Below, one piece after another: positions 7,723 to 17,884 of a stretch of 64,000 nucleotides of DNA. The stretch comes from an uncultured Bacteroidota bacterium (lineage in GTDB: Bacteria; Bacteroidota; Bacteroidia; Bacteroidales; P3). Position 1 is the first letter of the stretch. Every line of letters starts with the position of its first letter. Location of the stretch: positions 1 to 64,000 of the forward strand of contig CACZWL010000014.1 in NCBI GenBank assembly GCA_902784865.1. Reading direction: 5' to 3'. The notes under the pieces are model-generated. The model did no database searches and was not told the origin of the DNA. It saw only the letters and a list, made by a program, of their open reading frames with translations. The translations under genes and the position numbers were made by a program.

Positions 7723-9998
7723 TTTTCCTTCTTAATGGTTTCGTAAACAATCGATTGCAAATCCGTCCGCACATTCATCTGCGCCAGTCGGTTGGGTGTT
7801 GACGACGGATGGACGCGGTTGGAGAGGAACACGAAGACGAGGTCGTACGCCGGGTCGACCCACAGCATGGTGCCGGTGAAGCCCGTGTGGCCGTAGGAGG
7901 CCTGCGAGGCCTGCGGGCATACCTGCGCGTTGACGCTCGGGGTGAACAGCTGCTTGTCGAAGCCCAGCGCGCGGCGGTTCTTCTGGTCGACGAAATGGCG
8001 GCGGGTGAAGGTGGCGATGGTCTCGGCCTTGAGGTAGCGGCGACCCTTGTAGACGCCGCCGTCGAGCAGCATCTGCATGAGCTTCGCCACCTCGTTGGCG
8101 GTGGAGAAGAGGCCCGCGTGGCCGCTGACGCCCCCCATGGCATAGGCATTGGGGTCGTGTACCTCGCCGTAGATCATGCCACGCACCGAGTCGTTCTCCG
8201 TCGGGGCTATGGCCGATACGCCGATGCCGTTGACCATGGGCAGGAAGGCCGTGCGGCGGAGCCCCATGGGACGGTAGAAATGCTCGCCGACATACTGGTC
8301 GAGCGTCTGCCCCGTGATGCGGGACACCACGTCGCTCAGCAGCATGAAGCCGAGGTCGCTGTACAGGTAGCCGTCGCCCTCGTTGAGGGGGCTTTCGGCC
8401 ACAAGGCGCAGTATGGTGTCGAAGCCCGCGGCCTTGCTCCAGTAGGAGTCGAACGCCTTGAGACGCGCCTGGTGGCTCATGGCCTGCTTGACGGTGATGC
8501 CGGCCTTGTCGGTACCCTGCAGGTAGGGCAGGTACTTGCTCAGCCGGTCGTTGACAGAGAGCTTGCCTTCGTCGACCAGCCGCATGACGGCCAGCGTGGT
8601 AGCGCAGACCTTGGTGAGCGAGGCCAGGTCGTAGACGGTATTGCTGTTGACCGAGTCGATGCCCGCATCGGTGTATGTCTTGCAGCCGAACGACCGGTCG
8701 AGGAGCTTGCGCCCCTTGTGCAGCACCACAAGCTGGCAGCCCGGCATGGCTTTGGCGGCCAGGGCAGCGTTGACTATGGAGTCGATGCGGCGGTCGGTAT
8801 TGAGGTCGAGGGCGTTGACGATGTCCTCGCAGGCCTCGCGGCGGTCGGCACCGGGCACCTCTATCTCCTTGAAGATATGTGGGATAACCAGGCGATGCTT
8901 GGCGCGGAGCACACGGCGGCAGTGGTAGTTGACAGCCCGCATGAGGGCGGTGTCGACCCTGGCGGCGGCGCGCACCACGGCGATAGACTGCGCCACGTCG
9001 GGCGGCAGCAGCAGTATGTCGTTGCCGGCACGGAGCGCGGCCAGCTCGCCCAAACCTTTGCCATAGGTATTGGTGACACCCTTCATATCAAGGCCGTCGG
9101 TGATAATCAACCCATTGAATCCGAGGCGTTCCCTAAGCAGGTAGGTGACCAGCACGGGACTGAGCGACGAGGGGCGCACAGGGTCGTAGGCGTTGACCTG
9201 CAGGTGGGCAATCATGATGCCTCCGACACCGGCGTCAATCAGGCGGCGGAACGGGTGGAGGTCGACGCTGTCGATGTAAGGCAGCGTGTGGTTGATGACG
9301 GGGAGTTCGTAGTGGCTGTCGGCGTCGGTGTCGCCGTGTCCGGGGAAGTGTTTGGCCACTGCCAGCACCCCCTGGCTCTGCTGTCCGCGGGCGTACATGA
9401 TACCCAGTCGCGCCACGCGCTCGGGGTCGGTGCCGAACGAACGGGTACCGATGACGGGATTGCGGGGGTTGCTGTTGATGTCGACCACCGGGGCGAAGTT
9501 GATATGTATCCCCATCATACGGCATTGACGACCAATCTCTTCGCCCATGCGGAACACAACATCTTCGGCCGAGGGCGGCAACTGTCCGAAGCGGGCGTTG
9601 CGGGGGAAGGAGAACATGTCCTTGAGGCGCATACCGAGACCCCATTCGGCGTCGATACCGACCAGCAGCGGCACCTTTGCGTCGGCCTGCAGACGGCGTG
9701 TGATGGCCGCCTGGCGTGGTGCCGTGCCTGCAAAGAAGCAGACACCTCCGACACCTAGCGCGTTCATGCTGCGCGAGAACTCGGCGGCCTGACGGTCGTT
9801 CATATTCAGCGGCACCCTGACCATCATGAGCTGGGCTATTCGCTGCTCAAGGCTGAGCGTCGACATCACCGAGTCGACCCAGCGGTCCTCGGCGTCGTGG
9901 GCTATCCACTTCTCGTTGCTGAACCATGGGCTTTGCGCCGAAGCGAGGGATGCCACCATCAAAGCGGCCAAGGGTATTATGTGCAGTCGGGATTTCAT
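7719..9998 (-). CDS. Beta-N-acetylhexosaminidase (GH3) fused to a serine hydrolase domain
   Basis: The 759-residue exported protein has a signal peptide (MKSRLHIIPLAALMVASLASA). A GH3 catalytic domain follows (about 45-370) with KHFPGHGDTDADSH and the nucleophile region ITDGLDMKG. The C-terminal half is a beta-lactamase/DD-peptidase-like domain (about 400-750) with SLTK (SxxK), a YSD triad and HTG in GHTGFTGT. Such fusions are common in Bacteroidetes and are thought to remove GlcNAc and process peptidoglycan fragments during wall recycling. Both active sites look intact. It overlaps coaE upstream and the djlA-like gene downstream by 4 bp each (ATGA), so translation is probably coupled. Confidence 0.9.
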   Translation of the reverse strand: MKSRLHIIPLAALMVASLASAQSPWFSNEKWIAHDAEDRWVDSVMSTLSLEQRIAQLMMVRVPLNMNDRQAAEFSRSMNALGVGGVCFFAGTAPRQAAITRRLQADAKVPLLVGIDAEWGLGMRLKDMFSFPRNARFGQLPPSAEDVVFRMGEEIGRQCRMMGIHINFAPVVDINSNPRNPVIGTRSFGTDPERVARLGIMYARGQQSQGVLAVAKHFPGHGDTDADSHYELPVINHTLPYIDSVDLHPFRRLIDAGVGGIMIAHLQVNAYDPVRPSSLSPVLVTYLLRERLGFNGLIITDGLDMKGVTNTYGKGLGELAALRAGNDILLLPPDVAQSIAVVRAAARVDTALMRAVNYHCRRVLRAKHRLVIPHIFKEIEVPGADRREACEDIVNALDLNTDRRIDSIVNAALAAKAMPGCQLVVLHKGRKLLDRSFGCKTYTDAGIDSVNSNTVYDLASLTKVCATTLAVMRLVDEGKLSVNDRLSKYLPYLQGTDKAGITVKQAMSHQARLKAFDSYWSKAAGFDTILRLVAESPLNEGDGYLYSDLGFMLLSDVVSRITGQTLDQYVGEHFYRPMGLRRTAFLPMVNGIGVSAIAPTENDSVRGMIYGEVHDPNAYAMGGVSGHAGLFSTANEVAKLMQMLLDGGVYKGRRYLKAETIATFTRRHFVDQKNRRALGFDKQLFTPSVNAQVCPQASQASYGHTGFTGTMLWVDPAYDLVFVFLSNRVHPSSTPNRLAQMNVRTDLQSIVYETIKKEK

Positions 9999-10582
9999 TG
10001 GCGGAGCTGTTTGTCGATATAGGCGACCTGCCGCTGGCGGGGGTTGCCTTCATAATTAAGTACTACATAGTCAGCACGCTGCATGGCCACCTCGGCAGGC
10101 AGTTGCCTGTCGATACGCGCCATGAGCGTTGCAGTGTTGGTCTGGTCGCGGAGCCGCAGGCGGGCCAGCCGCTCTTCGAGCGACAGGTATACGCACACGA
10201 CGCGGTCCATCAGGCGGTCGAAACCATAATCGTAGAGGATGGCGCTCTCAAAGAGGACATAGGGCGCATCGGCATGCTGATGACAGAAAGCGTCGAAGTC
10301 TTCCATCACCCTGGGGTGCACCAACGCATTGAGTGCCTGCATGGCCTCAGGGTCGGCAAACACGCGGCGGGCTATCGCCTGCTTGTCGGCCTCTCCCGTA
10401 GGGAGAATCACCTCGTCACCCAGCAGGTCTCTTACCTGAGCCAGAAAGGCAGGGTCAGCATAGTAGCTGCCCCCTACCCTGTCGGCCACGAAGGCGGGCA
10501 CTCCGAGGCGCTGGAACTCAGCCACCACCGTACTCTTTCCGCACCCCATGCCACCTGTGACACCTACACGCAGACACTTCAT
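9995..10582 (-). CDS. coaE: Dephospho-CoA kinase
   Basis: The 195-residue cytosolic kinase carries out the last step of CoA synthesis, phosphorylating the 3'-hydroxyl of dephospho-CoA with ATP. The P-loop GGMGCGKST lies at residues 10-18, and the family signatures VHPRV and VLFESAILYD follow. The start is set at 10582 (MKCLRVGVTGG), where ATG overlaps the stop of the ybbR gene by 4 bp. A longer reading from 10636 would add an arginine-rich leader with no family match. Both neighbours overlap it, placing it firmly inside the operon. Confidence 0.93.
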   Translation of the reverse strand: MKCLRVGVTGGMGCGKSTVVAEFQRLGVPAFVADRVGGSYYADPAFLAQVRDLLGDEVILPTGEADKQAIARRVFADPEAMQALNALVHPRVMEDFDAFCHQHADAPYVLFESAILYDYGFDRLMDRVVCVYLSLEERLARLRLRDQTNTATLMARIDRQLPAEVAMQRADYVVLNYEGNPRQRQVAYIDKQLRQ

Positions 10583-11595
10583 TGTATGACAACGTATTGC
10601 ACCTCGGCGGGCGAAAGCGTACGGACACGCACACACTCGGGGAAGCGGGTCAGACGGGGCTTGAGATGGGGTTTGCCAGCAAGGATGTCGCTATAGTCGA
10701 CAGACACCTCGAAGCGGTCGGCCGAGACGGACTGAAGGTCGCGTTGCGCGACCCACACTCTGACGCTGGCTTGCTCGGGATAGAGGTGTAGGCGGACAGC
10801 AGTATCGGCCTGTCGCACGGTAAGCGGCAAGGTATACGTGCGTTCTACGAAAGACTGCACCGGGATGCGCACCGCCACACTCGTCGTCGACACCGAGACA
10901 TCGCCCATGCGCTCCCACACGGGGTCTAGGGGCAGGCTGAGCGAGGCCGTCGTGCTGAGGTTGGCTATCGTCGTCGGCGACACCCTCAACTCCGTGATGC
11001 GCTCCAGCGCCTCTTCCGGGCCATACAGCGTCACCTCCTCCGGCGACACCTTGGGTTCTCCATAGAGTCCATAGCCATCGGCAAACGATATATCCACATC
11101 CGCCAACGAGGGGCGGAAGACCTTGCTGGCCCGCGCGGCCAATACCAGCCGCAGCGAATCGCGGGCACTCGACAGGCTGCTCACTCCATAGCGGTGCAAC
11201 TGGCCACGTAGCATCTCGCCTATGTCCGATACCGCAACCGACCGACATTGCTGGACCTTGCCTTCGCCAACCCGCCGTTCATAGCAGCGGACCGACTCGC
11301 CCCGCATGTCGACCGAGACTGCCACCGGACTATTCTTCTGGCTCAGAAGCAATGCTGCAAGACCCGTGGAACGTACCTGCAGCTGAACTACACTGTCCAT
11401 CTCTACAACCGCATAGCGTGCCGCATCGTATCCCGTCAGTTTTACCTGTACATGCAGCCCATACTCCTGGCTCTCCGACATGGCAACTCCCAGCCACACC
11501 AATGCCGTAAGGCATAGTATGACCAGAAAACCGTTTACCCGCAGCCCCCTTCTCTTCTCGGGAGCGTGCCTCGGGTCTGTCGTATCACTTTTCAC
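10579..11595 (-). CDS. YbbR-like (CdaR-type) membrane-anchored protein
   Basis: The 338-residue protein has one N-terminal membrane segment (residues 22-39, GFLVILCLTALVWLGVAM). The rest is beta-rich, with repeated YbbR-type segments such as VDISFADGYGLYGEPKVSPEEVTLYGPEEAL (abridged here to its ends, VDISF and TLYGP). YbbR/CdaR proteins in Firmicutes regulate the diadenylate cyclase CdaA. No cyclase gene is in this window, so the partner is unknown. It sits between yajC and coaE, a neighbourhood often seen in Bacteroidetes. Confidence 0.75.
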   Translation of the reverse strand: MKSDTTDPRHAPEKRRGLRVNGFLVILCLTALVWLGVAMSESQEYGLHVQVKLTGYDAARYAVVEMDSVVQLQVRSTGLAALLLSQKNSPVAVSVDMRGESVRCYERRVGEGKVQQCRSVAVSDIGEMLRGQLHRYGVSSLSSARDSLRLVLAARASKVFRPSLADVDISFADGYGLYGEPKVSPEEVTLYGPEEALERITELRVSPTTIANLSTTASLSLPLDPVWERMGDVSVSTTSVAVRIPVQSFVERTYTLPLTVRQADTAVRLHLYPEQASVRVWVAQRDLQSVSADRFEVSVDYSDILAGKPHLKPRLTRFPECVRVRTLSPAEVQYVVIQ

Positions 11596-11625
11596 TGCTG
11601 CTTACGGCAATCGCCGCATTTCTCG

Positions 11626-11946
11626 TTACTTCTTTTCTTCCGTGGTTTTAGTTTCAGGCGCAGGCTGTATCATCGACTTCTCGACGGTCAGCACGACTCC
11701 GTTCGACACCTCCACCTCGACGGTGTGCGTGTCAACAGAATTAACCTTGCCGTAGATGCCGCCAGAAAACACAACGCGGTCTCCCTTCTTAAGGCCTTCT
11801 CTGAACTTGCGCTCCTCTTTCTCCTTCTTGCGCTGTGGGCGCAACATCAGCACCCACATCACTACCAAGATGAGGATAATCCAAATCATCGAGCCACCCA
11901 TGCCTCCCTGAGGCGCGGCTTGCAGCATAATCATATTCTCTATCAT
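11626..11946 (-). CDS. yajC: Preprotein translocase subunit YajC
   Basis: This 106-residue inner-membrane protein belongs to the SecDF-YajC complex that assists Sec export. One membrane helix (residues 19-36, SMIWIILILVVMWVLML) is followed by RPQRKKEKE, the usual positive cluster. A small beta domain (KKGDRVVFSGGIYGKV) and an acidic/Thr tail come next. Size and layout are those of YajC. It lies between the DUF1573 lipoprotein and ybbR genes with short gaps of 42 and 30 bp. Confidence 0.93.
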   Translation of the reverse strand: MIENMIMLQAAPQGGMGGSMIWIILILVVMWVLMLRPQRKKEKEERKFREGLKKGDRVVFSGGIYGKVNSVDTHTVEVEVSNGVVLTVEKSMIQPAPETKTTEEKK

Positions 11947-11988
11947 CTTATTTATTGTTTTTGTAGTTTCTCTATATTCTCTGTTATC

Positions 11989-12435
11989 TCAACTACCCAC
12001 GCGTGCAGATACCTTCAGTTTCACGCGCGCAGGCTGTGCATTTGTCACCACGGTAACCTCCTGGAACTGCTGCCCTGACTTGCCTGCCGACTTGAACGTT
12101 ACCGTGATGTATCCGTCTCCTCCAGGAGCTATACGCTCCTTCGGGTAGCTGGCCACCGTGCAACCACACGTCGCCGAACACGACGATATCACCAAATCGG
12201 CTTTTCCCGTATTGCGGAAGTGGAACCCGTAGCTTACACTCTCCCCTGCCGATAGCCGCCCGAAATCATAATAATCATTATCGAACGTAATCACCGGCAT
12301 ATCCTCCTCATCATCATACCCCTGTGCGCTCTGCGGATTCTTGATCAGGTCAACTCCGTTGTCCACTCTCTTCTCCTTGCACCCTGCCGCCAGCAACAAT
12401 GCGCCGGCCACAAGTATCATCAGTCTGCTTTTCAT
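11989..12435 (-). CDS. DUF1573 lipoprotein
   Basis: The 148-residue protein has a lipoprotein signal ending LLLAAGC, so Cys19 is the likely lipidated residue. The rest is a single Ig-like DUF1573 domain with ITFDNDYYDFGRLSAGE, FRNTGKADLVISS and the Cys-rich CSATCGCT. The family is common in Bacteroidetes envelopes and has no settled biochemical role. It lies 13 bp after nusB and 42 bp before yajC, inside the leuS-led run, an arrangement seen in related genomes. Confidence 0.85.
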   Translation of the reverse strand: MKSRLMILVAGALLLAAGCKEKRVDNGVDLIKNPQSAQGYDDEEDMPVITFDNDYYDFGRLSAGESVSYGFHFRNTGKADLVISSCSATCGCTVASYPKERIAPGGDGYITVTFKSAGKSGQQFQEVTVVTNAQPARVKLKVSARVGS

Positions 12436-12448
12436 ATCCTTCTGCCTC

Positions 12449-13411
12449 CTATTCTTTCATCTCTGCCAGCCCTCGGCCCATCTTGCTGATGCGGCCACGG
12501 CTGCGCAACTCTGCTATCATCTTGTCCAATATGCCGTTGATGAACAACCGGCTACGGTCAGACGAGAATTCCTTCGACAGTTCAATATACTCATCCACTG
12601 TCACCCGCTCAGGTATGGTCGGGCACGCTGTGAACTCTGCCACGGCCATGTTAATCAGCGTAATATCCATCCGCGACACCCGCTCGAACTCCCATCCCTG
12701 CAGGTACTTGCGCGTCAGCTCCTCGGCTTCCGCCCTGCATTCCTGCGTAGCCTTCAGCAACTCGCGCGCAAACGTCATATCATCCTCGTCCTTCTCTTTC
12801 CGGCGGTCGTACATCAGGGGCCACATCATTGCCTCGTCGAAGCCATCCTCGTCCAGTGTCTTCAGCATCATGAAGTTATACTGCGCTATTTGGTCGAAAT
12901 CATCGTCCCACAGGAGGCTCCGCTCGCCCATCGCCTCGCACAACGCATCCCTATTCATCAGGTAGCGGAACAAGAATATCGCAAAATCCTTGTCAACATC
13001 ATACCCGGGCGCTGCCGCCAGGTATGCCTTATACTCTTCACGCTGCCTGAAGTCGAGGAAAGCCTCACGTACCAGCACTTCATGCGTCACCCAGCACCCG
13101 CACCATTTTTCCATGTGCTTCTTCAGTTCGAAATTGTCTGCCATCCGGCGGATAAACTCATTTTCCACCAAGCGGTAGTTGGGGTTGCTGTCCTCCGCCG
13201 TCGGGCGGAACTTGCCCTTGGCATCCTCCATCACCCTCCCGGCAGCCTCTGCCACCAGCGGCAGCAGCGACACCTGCAGCACTCCCAGCTCGTTCAACTT
13301 GCCCATGTGGTAGTCGAACGTACGCATCAGGCCTAACTCGTCGCCACCTTCGTAGCGACCCATATACACCGTTTGGAGCACCTTGCTCCGCAAAAAATGT
13401 CGACTTAACAT
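12449..13411 (-). CDS. nusB: Transcription antitermination factor NusB
   Basis: NusB binds boxA RNA with NusE (S10) to support antitermination of rRNA operons. The start at 13411 ([13 protein letters not shown]) gives 320 residues, over twice the E. coli length. The Bacteroidetes form has an extra N-terminal half, and the NusB fold lies in the last 130 or so residues ([36 protein letters not shown]). The ATG lies 7 bp inside the 3' end of leuS, so the two are probably co-translated. A much longer reading upstream runs through leuS in another frame and is not used. Confidence 0.92.
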   Translation of the reverse strand: MLSRHFLRSKVLQTVYMGRYEGGDELGLMRTFDYHMGKLNELGVLQVSLLPLVAEAAGRVMEDAKGKFRPTAEDSNPNYRLVENEFIRRMADNFELKKHMEKWCGCWVTHEVLVREAFLDFRQREEYKAYLAAAPGYDVDKDFAIFLFRYLMNRDALCEAMGERSLLWDDDFDQIAQYNFMMLKTLDEDGFDEAMMWPLMYDRRKEKDEDDMTFARELLKATQECRAEAEELTRKYLQGWEFERVSRMDITLINMAVAEFTACPTIPERVTVDEYIELSKEFSSDRSRLFINGILDKMIAELRSRGRISKMGRGLAEMKE

Positions 13412-16266
13412 ACTATATTGATTATCTTCTTCGGTACAAATATCACCTTTCGCGGCTCCTTGCCGCCCATCCACTTGCCGCTCTCTGGTGCAGCCATCAC
13501 GGCCGCCAGAGCCTCCTCCTGCGTCGCCGCAGCGGGCAGTGCCAGCGTGAAGCGCATCTTGCCGTTGAACTGCACGGGGTAGTTCACCGTGTCCTCGACC
13601 AGGTAGCGCTCGTTGCACTCGGGCCACTGCGCCTGGCAGACACTGCCTTCCTCGCCCAGCTCGTGCCACAGCTCCTCCGCCATGTGCGGCGCAAACGGAG
13701 CCAGCAGCACAAGCAACGGCTTCAGCACCTCGGTGCTTCTGCACTTCAGCGACGTCAGCTCGTTGCAGCATATCATAAACGTCGACACCGACGTGTTGAA
13801 CGAGAACCGCTCGATGTCATCCGTAACCTTCTTGATTGTCTGGTGCAGCACCTTCAGCGATGCGTCATCCGGAGCCTCGCTACCGGACACCGTCTCATCA
13901 CCCTGGTACAACTTCCAGAATTTCTTCAGGAACCTGTGCACTCCCTCGATGCCGCCCGTATCCCACGGCTTCGCCTGCTCCACCGGGCCGAGGAACATCT
14001 CGTACAGTCTGAGCGTGTCGGCGCCGTAGCGCTCCACGAGGTCGTCGGGGTTCTGCACGTTGTACATGCTCTTAGACATCTTCTCTATCTCCCAGCCGCA
14101 GACATACTTGCCGTCTTCCAACTCGAAGCGTGCATCCTTGAACTCGGGGCGCCACTCCTTGAACAACTCCAGGTCGAGCACATCGTTCTCGACGATGTTG
14201 ATGTCCACATGGATGGGTGTCACCTCGGCCATATCCTTGACGAGGCCTTTCGAGATATAGAGGTTGCTGTCCTGCTTTGAGCGGTAGACGAAGTTGCTGC
14301 GACCCTGTATCATGCCTTGGTTGATCAGCTTGCGGAAGGGTTCGTCTTTTGCCGCCAGCCCCAGGTCGTAGAGGAACTTGTTCCAGAAGCGGGCATAGAT
14401 CAGGTGGCCCGTGCCGTGCTCGGCGCCGCCGACGTAGAGGTCGACCTGCTGCCAGTATTGCACAGCCTTCTGCGAGAAATATTCCTCGTTGTTGCGTGGG
14501 TCCATATAGCGCAGGTAGTAGCCGCTGCTACCGGCGAAGCCGGGCATGGTGCTCAGTTCCAGCGGGAATACTGTCTTGTAGTCGATGCATTCCGTCGCCA
14601 CCACAGCGCGGTTGGCCTCGTCCCAGGCCCAGCGCTTGGCGTGCCCGAGCGGGGGTTCGCCGCTGGCCGTCGGCTTGAAGTCCGTGACCTCCGGCAGTTC
14701 AAGCGGCAGGCACTCTTCGGGGATCGGATAGGGGGTGAGGCGCGTGGCGTCAGCCGTTTCACCTTTATAATATATCGGGAACGGCTCGCCCCAATATCTT
14801 TGTCTGCTGAAAATAGCGTCGCGCAGGCGGTAATTCACAGTCCTTCTCCCGATGCCCTTCTCTTCTATCCTGTCTATCACCGCCTTCATGGCATCCTTTA
14901 CCTTCATGCCGGTCACGAAACCGCTGTTCACTGCATAGCCCGTTTTGGCGTCCATGCTCTCGGTCCAGGTCGCGGGGTCGCTCACTGCATCTTTTTCAAG
15001 GCTCACCACCTGGCGTATCGGCAGGCCGAAGCGGCGCGCAAAGGCGAAGTCGCGGCTATCGTGCGCCGGCACGGCCATGATGGCTCCCGTGCCGTAACCC
15101 GCCAGCACATAGTCGCTCACCCATATCGGCACCTTCTCGTCCGTCAGCGGGTTGAGGGCATAGGCGCCGGTGAACACACCGCTCACCCGCTTCACCTCGG
15201 CCTGGCGCTCGCGCTCCGAACGGTTCTTTGCCCACGCCACATATTCCTCGACCTCGGCCCGGTGCTCTGCGGTCGTAATCTTGCCTATCATCTCGTGCTC
15301 CGGACAGAGGACCATGAACGTCACGCCGAAGATTGTGTCCGGACGCGTGGTGAATATCTCGAAATCAGGCACATCGCCTCCGTCCGCCAGCGGGAACCAG
15401 ACCGCAGCGCCCTCGCTCCGGCCTATCCAGTTGCGCTGTATCTCCTTCAGCGAGTCCGTCCAATCCAGATGCTCCAGGTCTTTCACCAGGCGCTCCGCGT
15501 AAGCCGTAATCCTCAGGCTCCACTGGCGCATCAGTTTGCGCTCCACAGGGTAGCCGCCGCGGACACTCAGTCCGCCCACCACCTCGTCGTTCGCCAGCAC
15601 CGTGCCCAGCTCGGAGCACCAGTTGACGGCGATGTCGGCCAGGTAGGCCAGCCGGTAGTTCATCAGCACCTCCTGGCGCTTCCCTTCGTTCCAGCCCTTC
15701 CACTCGTCGGCCGTGAAAGTCAGCACCTCGGTGCAGGCGGCATCGAGGCCCTCGGTGCCACGCTCCGCGAAACGGGCTTCCAGCGCGGCAATGGGCAGCG
15801 CCTTGCCGGCCGTGTTGTCGTAATAGCTCTTGAAGAGCTGTATGAAGGTCCACTGCGTCCACTTGTAGTAGCCGGGGTCGCACGTGCGGACCTCGCGGTC
15901 CCAGTCGAACGAGAACCCCAGCTTGTCAAGCTGCTCGCGGTAACGCGCCACATTGCGCTCCGTCGTCACCGCCGGGTGCTGACCCGTCTGAATGGCATAC
16001 TGCTCCGCAGGCAGCCCATACGCATCGTAACCCATCGGGTGCAACACATTGTACCCGCGCAGACGCTTGTAGCGCGCATAGATGTCGCTCGCTATGTAAC
16101 CCAGCGGATGACCCACATGCAGGCCCGCGCCCGACGGATAGGGAAACATATCCAAAACATAACAGTGGCGCGCACCCTCTACCTCTTCGGTACGGTACAC
16201 ACCACCTTCGCGCCATGCATTTTGCCAGCGCCTCTCAATCTCGTTGAAATTGTATTCCTTTATCAT
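13405..16266 (-). CDS. leuS: Leucyl-tRNA synthetase
   Basis: This 953-residue class I synthetase charges tRNA-Leu. The HIGH-type motif HVGHPLGY lies near residue 50 after [11 protein letters not shown]. The CP1 editing domain occupies the middle ([14 protein letters not shown], then [11 protein letters not shown]). KMSKS appears in [12 protein letters not shown], followed by the anticodon-binding helices. I chose 16266 ([14 protein letters not shown]) because it lies 43 bp downstream of a clear minus-strand promoter; an in-frame extension to 16416 would cross that promoter. It leads a run of eight minus-strand genes down to 6838. CP1 residues needed for editing look present. Confidence 0.97.
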   Translation of the reverse strand: MIKEYNFNEIERRWQNAWREGGVYRTEEVEGARHCYVLDMFPYPSGAGLHVGHPLGYIASDIYARYKRLRGYNVLHPMGYDAYGLPAEQYAIQTGQHPAVTTERNVARYREQLDKLGFSFDWDREVRTCDPGYYKWTQWTFIQLFKSYYDNTAGKALPIAALEARFAERGTEGLDAACTEVLTFTADEWKGWNEGKRQEVLMNYRLAYLADIAVNWCSELGTVLANDEVVGGLSVRGGYPVERKLMRQWSLRITAYAERLVKDLEHLDWTDSLKEIQRNWIGRSEGAAVWFPLADGGDVPDFEIFTTRPDTIFGVTFMVLCPEHEMIGKITTAEHRAEVEEYVAWAKNRSERERQAEVKRVSGVFTGAYALNPLTDEKVPIWVSDYVLAGYGTGAIMAVPAHDSRDFAFARRFGLPIRQVVSLEKDAVSDPATWTESMDAKTGYAVNSGFVTGMKVKDAMKAVIDRIEEKGIGRRTVNYRLRDAIFSRQRYWGEPFPIYYKGETADATRLTPYPIPEECLPLELPEVTDFKPTASGEPPLGHAKRWAWDEANRAVVATECIDYKTVFPLELSTMPGFAGSSGYYLRYMDPRNNEEYFSQKAVQYWQQVDLYVGGAEHGTGHLIYARFWNKFLYDLGLAAKDEPFRKLINQGMIQGRSNFVYRSKQDSNLYISKGLVKDMAEVTPIHVDINIVENDVLDLELFKEWRPEFKDARFELEDGKYVCGWEIEKMSKSMYNVQNPDDLVERYGADTLRLYEMFLGPVEQAKPWDTGGIEGVHRFLKKFWKLYQGDETVSGSEAPDDASLKVLHQTIKKVTDDIERFSFNTSVSTFMICCNELTSLKCRSTEVLKPLLVLLAPFAPHMAEELWHELGEEGSVCQAQWPECNERYLVEDTVNYPVQFNGKMRFTLALPAAATQEEALAAVMAAPESGKWMGGKEPRKVIFVPKKIINIVC

Positions 16267-16308
16267 ACTCAATACGTTATGGGCACCGCATCGCGCCGAT
16301 GCCTTCTG

Positions 16309-16338
16309 CAAAGATACACATTTTTTCTTATATGCAAA
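16309..16338 (-). promoter_or_regulatory. leuS promoter
   Basis: On the minus strand TTTG (16335-16338) and TATCTTTG (16309-16316) are separated by 18 bp. The predicted transcript begins about 35-40 bp before the leuS ATG. The promoter lies back to back with the plus-strand promoter of repeat copy B. Confidence 0.8.
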
Positions 16339-16346
16339 GAAAAAAA

Positions 16347-16674
16347 CTTGCACAATCCAGATTTTCTTCGTATCTTTGCACCATCGAACCGGCCACCCCA
16401 TACCTTTGCAACCCATTGTGCACCAGGACGATAGAGGGGGTGTATAAAGACACCCCGGGTATCAAGGCCGCATAACACACAAATTTCCAGTCATTTATAG
16501 CCAAAAAACCTATACCATCCATATACCATCTATATACCATCCTTATGGATTGTAGGGGAATCCTAGGGGAATGGGTGGTGAAAGGTGAGAGGTGAAGGGA
16601 GAAAGGTCAATTCGATTGACTAGCTGCAAATTGACCTGCGCAAGCAATTCGCATAATTCGTACAATTCGCCGTT
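16347..16674 (+). repeat. Dispersed promoter-bearing repeat, copy B
   Basis: This copy is in plus orientation. TTG at 16348-16350 and TATCTTTG at 16371-16378 are 20 bp apart, and a second -7-like TACCTTTG follows at 16401-16408. It continues with GAGGGGGTGTATAAAG, GGTA 11-mers (on the complement, about 16508-16543), TAGGGG repeats, then AATTCG repeats and TTCGCCGTT. It lies between hflX and leuS, transcribing towards the hflX 3' end. No coding gene of its own is convincing. Confidence 0.8.
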
Positions 16675-16684
16675 AAAACGGATC

Positions 16685-17884
16685 TCAATAGAGGAAGTTG
16701 TTGTACGGGTACCTGATTGCATGGATGCGCGCCACCTCGGCATACAGCGTCTCGCGCAGGGCTTCGATGTTGGTACGGGCTGCCGCCGAGACAAAGAGGC
16801 TCATGCCCTGCTTGCCCTCCCAGTGGCGCTGCAGCTGTTCCAGGGTCCAGTTCGCCTCGGTCGGTTCTGTCAGGTCGTCTTCGTCTTTCTCCTCGTAGCG
16901 GTAGGCGTCGATCTTGTTGAAGACGTAGATCATGGGCTTGTCGGCGGCGCCGATTTCCTCCAGGATGCGAGCCACTGTATCGATTTGCTGCCTGTGGTCG
17001 GGGTGCGATATGTCGACCACGTGCAGGAGCAGGTCGGCCTCGACGACCTCGTCGAGCGTTGACTTGAAGGACTCGACCAGCTGTGTGGGCAGCTTGCGGA
17101 TGAAGCCGACGGTGTCGGTCAGCAGGAAGGGCAGGTTGCCGATCACCACCTTGCGGACGGTGGTGTCGAGGGTGGCGAAGAGTTTGTTTTCGGCCAGCAC
17201 GTCGCTCTTGGCCATGAGGTTGAGGAGTGTCGACTTGCCGACGTTGGTGTAGCCGACCAGTGCGACGCGCACCAGCGACTCGCGGTTGCGGCGCTGCAGG
17301 CGTTTCTGCGTGTCGATCTTGCCCAGCTGCTGCTTCAGTGCGGCGATGCGTTCCTTGATGAGGCGGCGGTCGGTCTCGATCTGTGTCTCGCCGGGGCCGC
17401 GCATGCCGATGCCGCCGCGCTGGCGCTCGAGGTGGGTCCACATGCGCGTCAGGCGTGGCAGCATGTACTGCAGCTGGGCCAACTCGACCTGCGTGCGTGC
17501 CGTCGAGGTGCGCGCATGGCTGGCGAAGATGTCGAGAATCAGCGTCGTGCGGTCCAGTATGCGCGTCTCCAACGCTTTCTCCAGGTTGCGCAGTTGCGCG
17601 GGCGACAACTCGTCGTCGACCACCACCAGCGGTTTCTCGCCCCCATCCTCGGCTGCATAGGCCTGCAGGTATTCCTTCACCTCCTCCAGCTTGCCGGAGC
17701 CGACATAGGTGCGCGTGTCGGGGCGCTCGAGCTTCTGCACCACCTTGCGCAGCACGACGCCGCCGGCTGTGCGCAGGAGGAACTCCAGCTCGGCCAGGTA
17801 CTCCTCGGTGCGCTCCAGGGTCTGCATCCCGGGGCAGACGGCCACCAGGATGGCCCGCTCGACAGGTTCACTGTACGGCTTCAT
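16685..17884 (-). CDS. hflX: Ribosome-associated GTPase HflX
   Basis: The 399-residue GTPase HflX splits stalled or hibernating ribosomes, especially after heat stress. The N-terminal HflX domain shows VGSGKLEEVKEYL, ELSPAQLRNLEK and DRTTLILDIFASHART. The linker helix with GPGETQIETDRR is a family signature. The G domain has GYTNVGKST (G1), DTVGF (G3) and NKID (G4). Its start overlaps the upstream glycosyltransferase gene by 17 bp. Beyond its stop lies repeat copy B, which separates it from leuS. Confidence 0.95.
   Translation of the reverse strand: MKPYSEPVERAILVAVCPGMQTLERTEEYLAELEFLLRTAGGVVLRKVVQKLERPDTRTYVGSGKLEEVKEYLQAYAAEDGGEKPLVVVDDELSPAQLRNLEKALETRILDRTTLILDIFASHARTSTARTQVELAQLQYMLPRLTRMWTHLERQRGGIGMRGPGETQIETDRRLIKERIAALKQQLGKIDTQKRLQRRNRESLVRVALVGYTNVGKSTLLNLMAKSDVLAENKLFATLDTTVRKVVIGNLPFLLTDTVGFIRKLPTQLVESFKSTLDEVVEADLLLHVVDISHPDHRQQIDTVARILEEIGAADKPMIYVFNKIDAYRYEEKDEDDLTEPTEANWTLEQLQRHWEGKQGMSLFVSAAARTNIEALRETLYAEVARIHAIRYPYNNFLY

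Noticed and set aside
12449-13771. A 440-residue NusB starting at 13771
   Set aside because: The extra 120 residues lie in another frame of leuS and are Arg/Gly/Ala-rich; the family start is at 13411.
16266-16416. A 50-residue N-terminal extension of LeuS
   Set aside because: It would cross the leuS promoter and repeat copy B, and the encoded residues have no family match.
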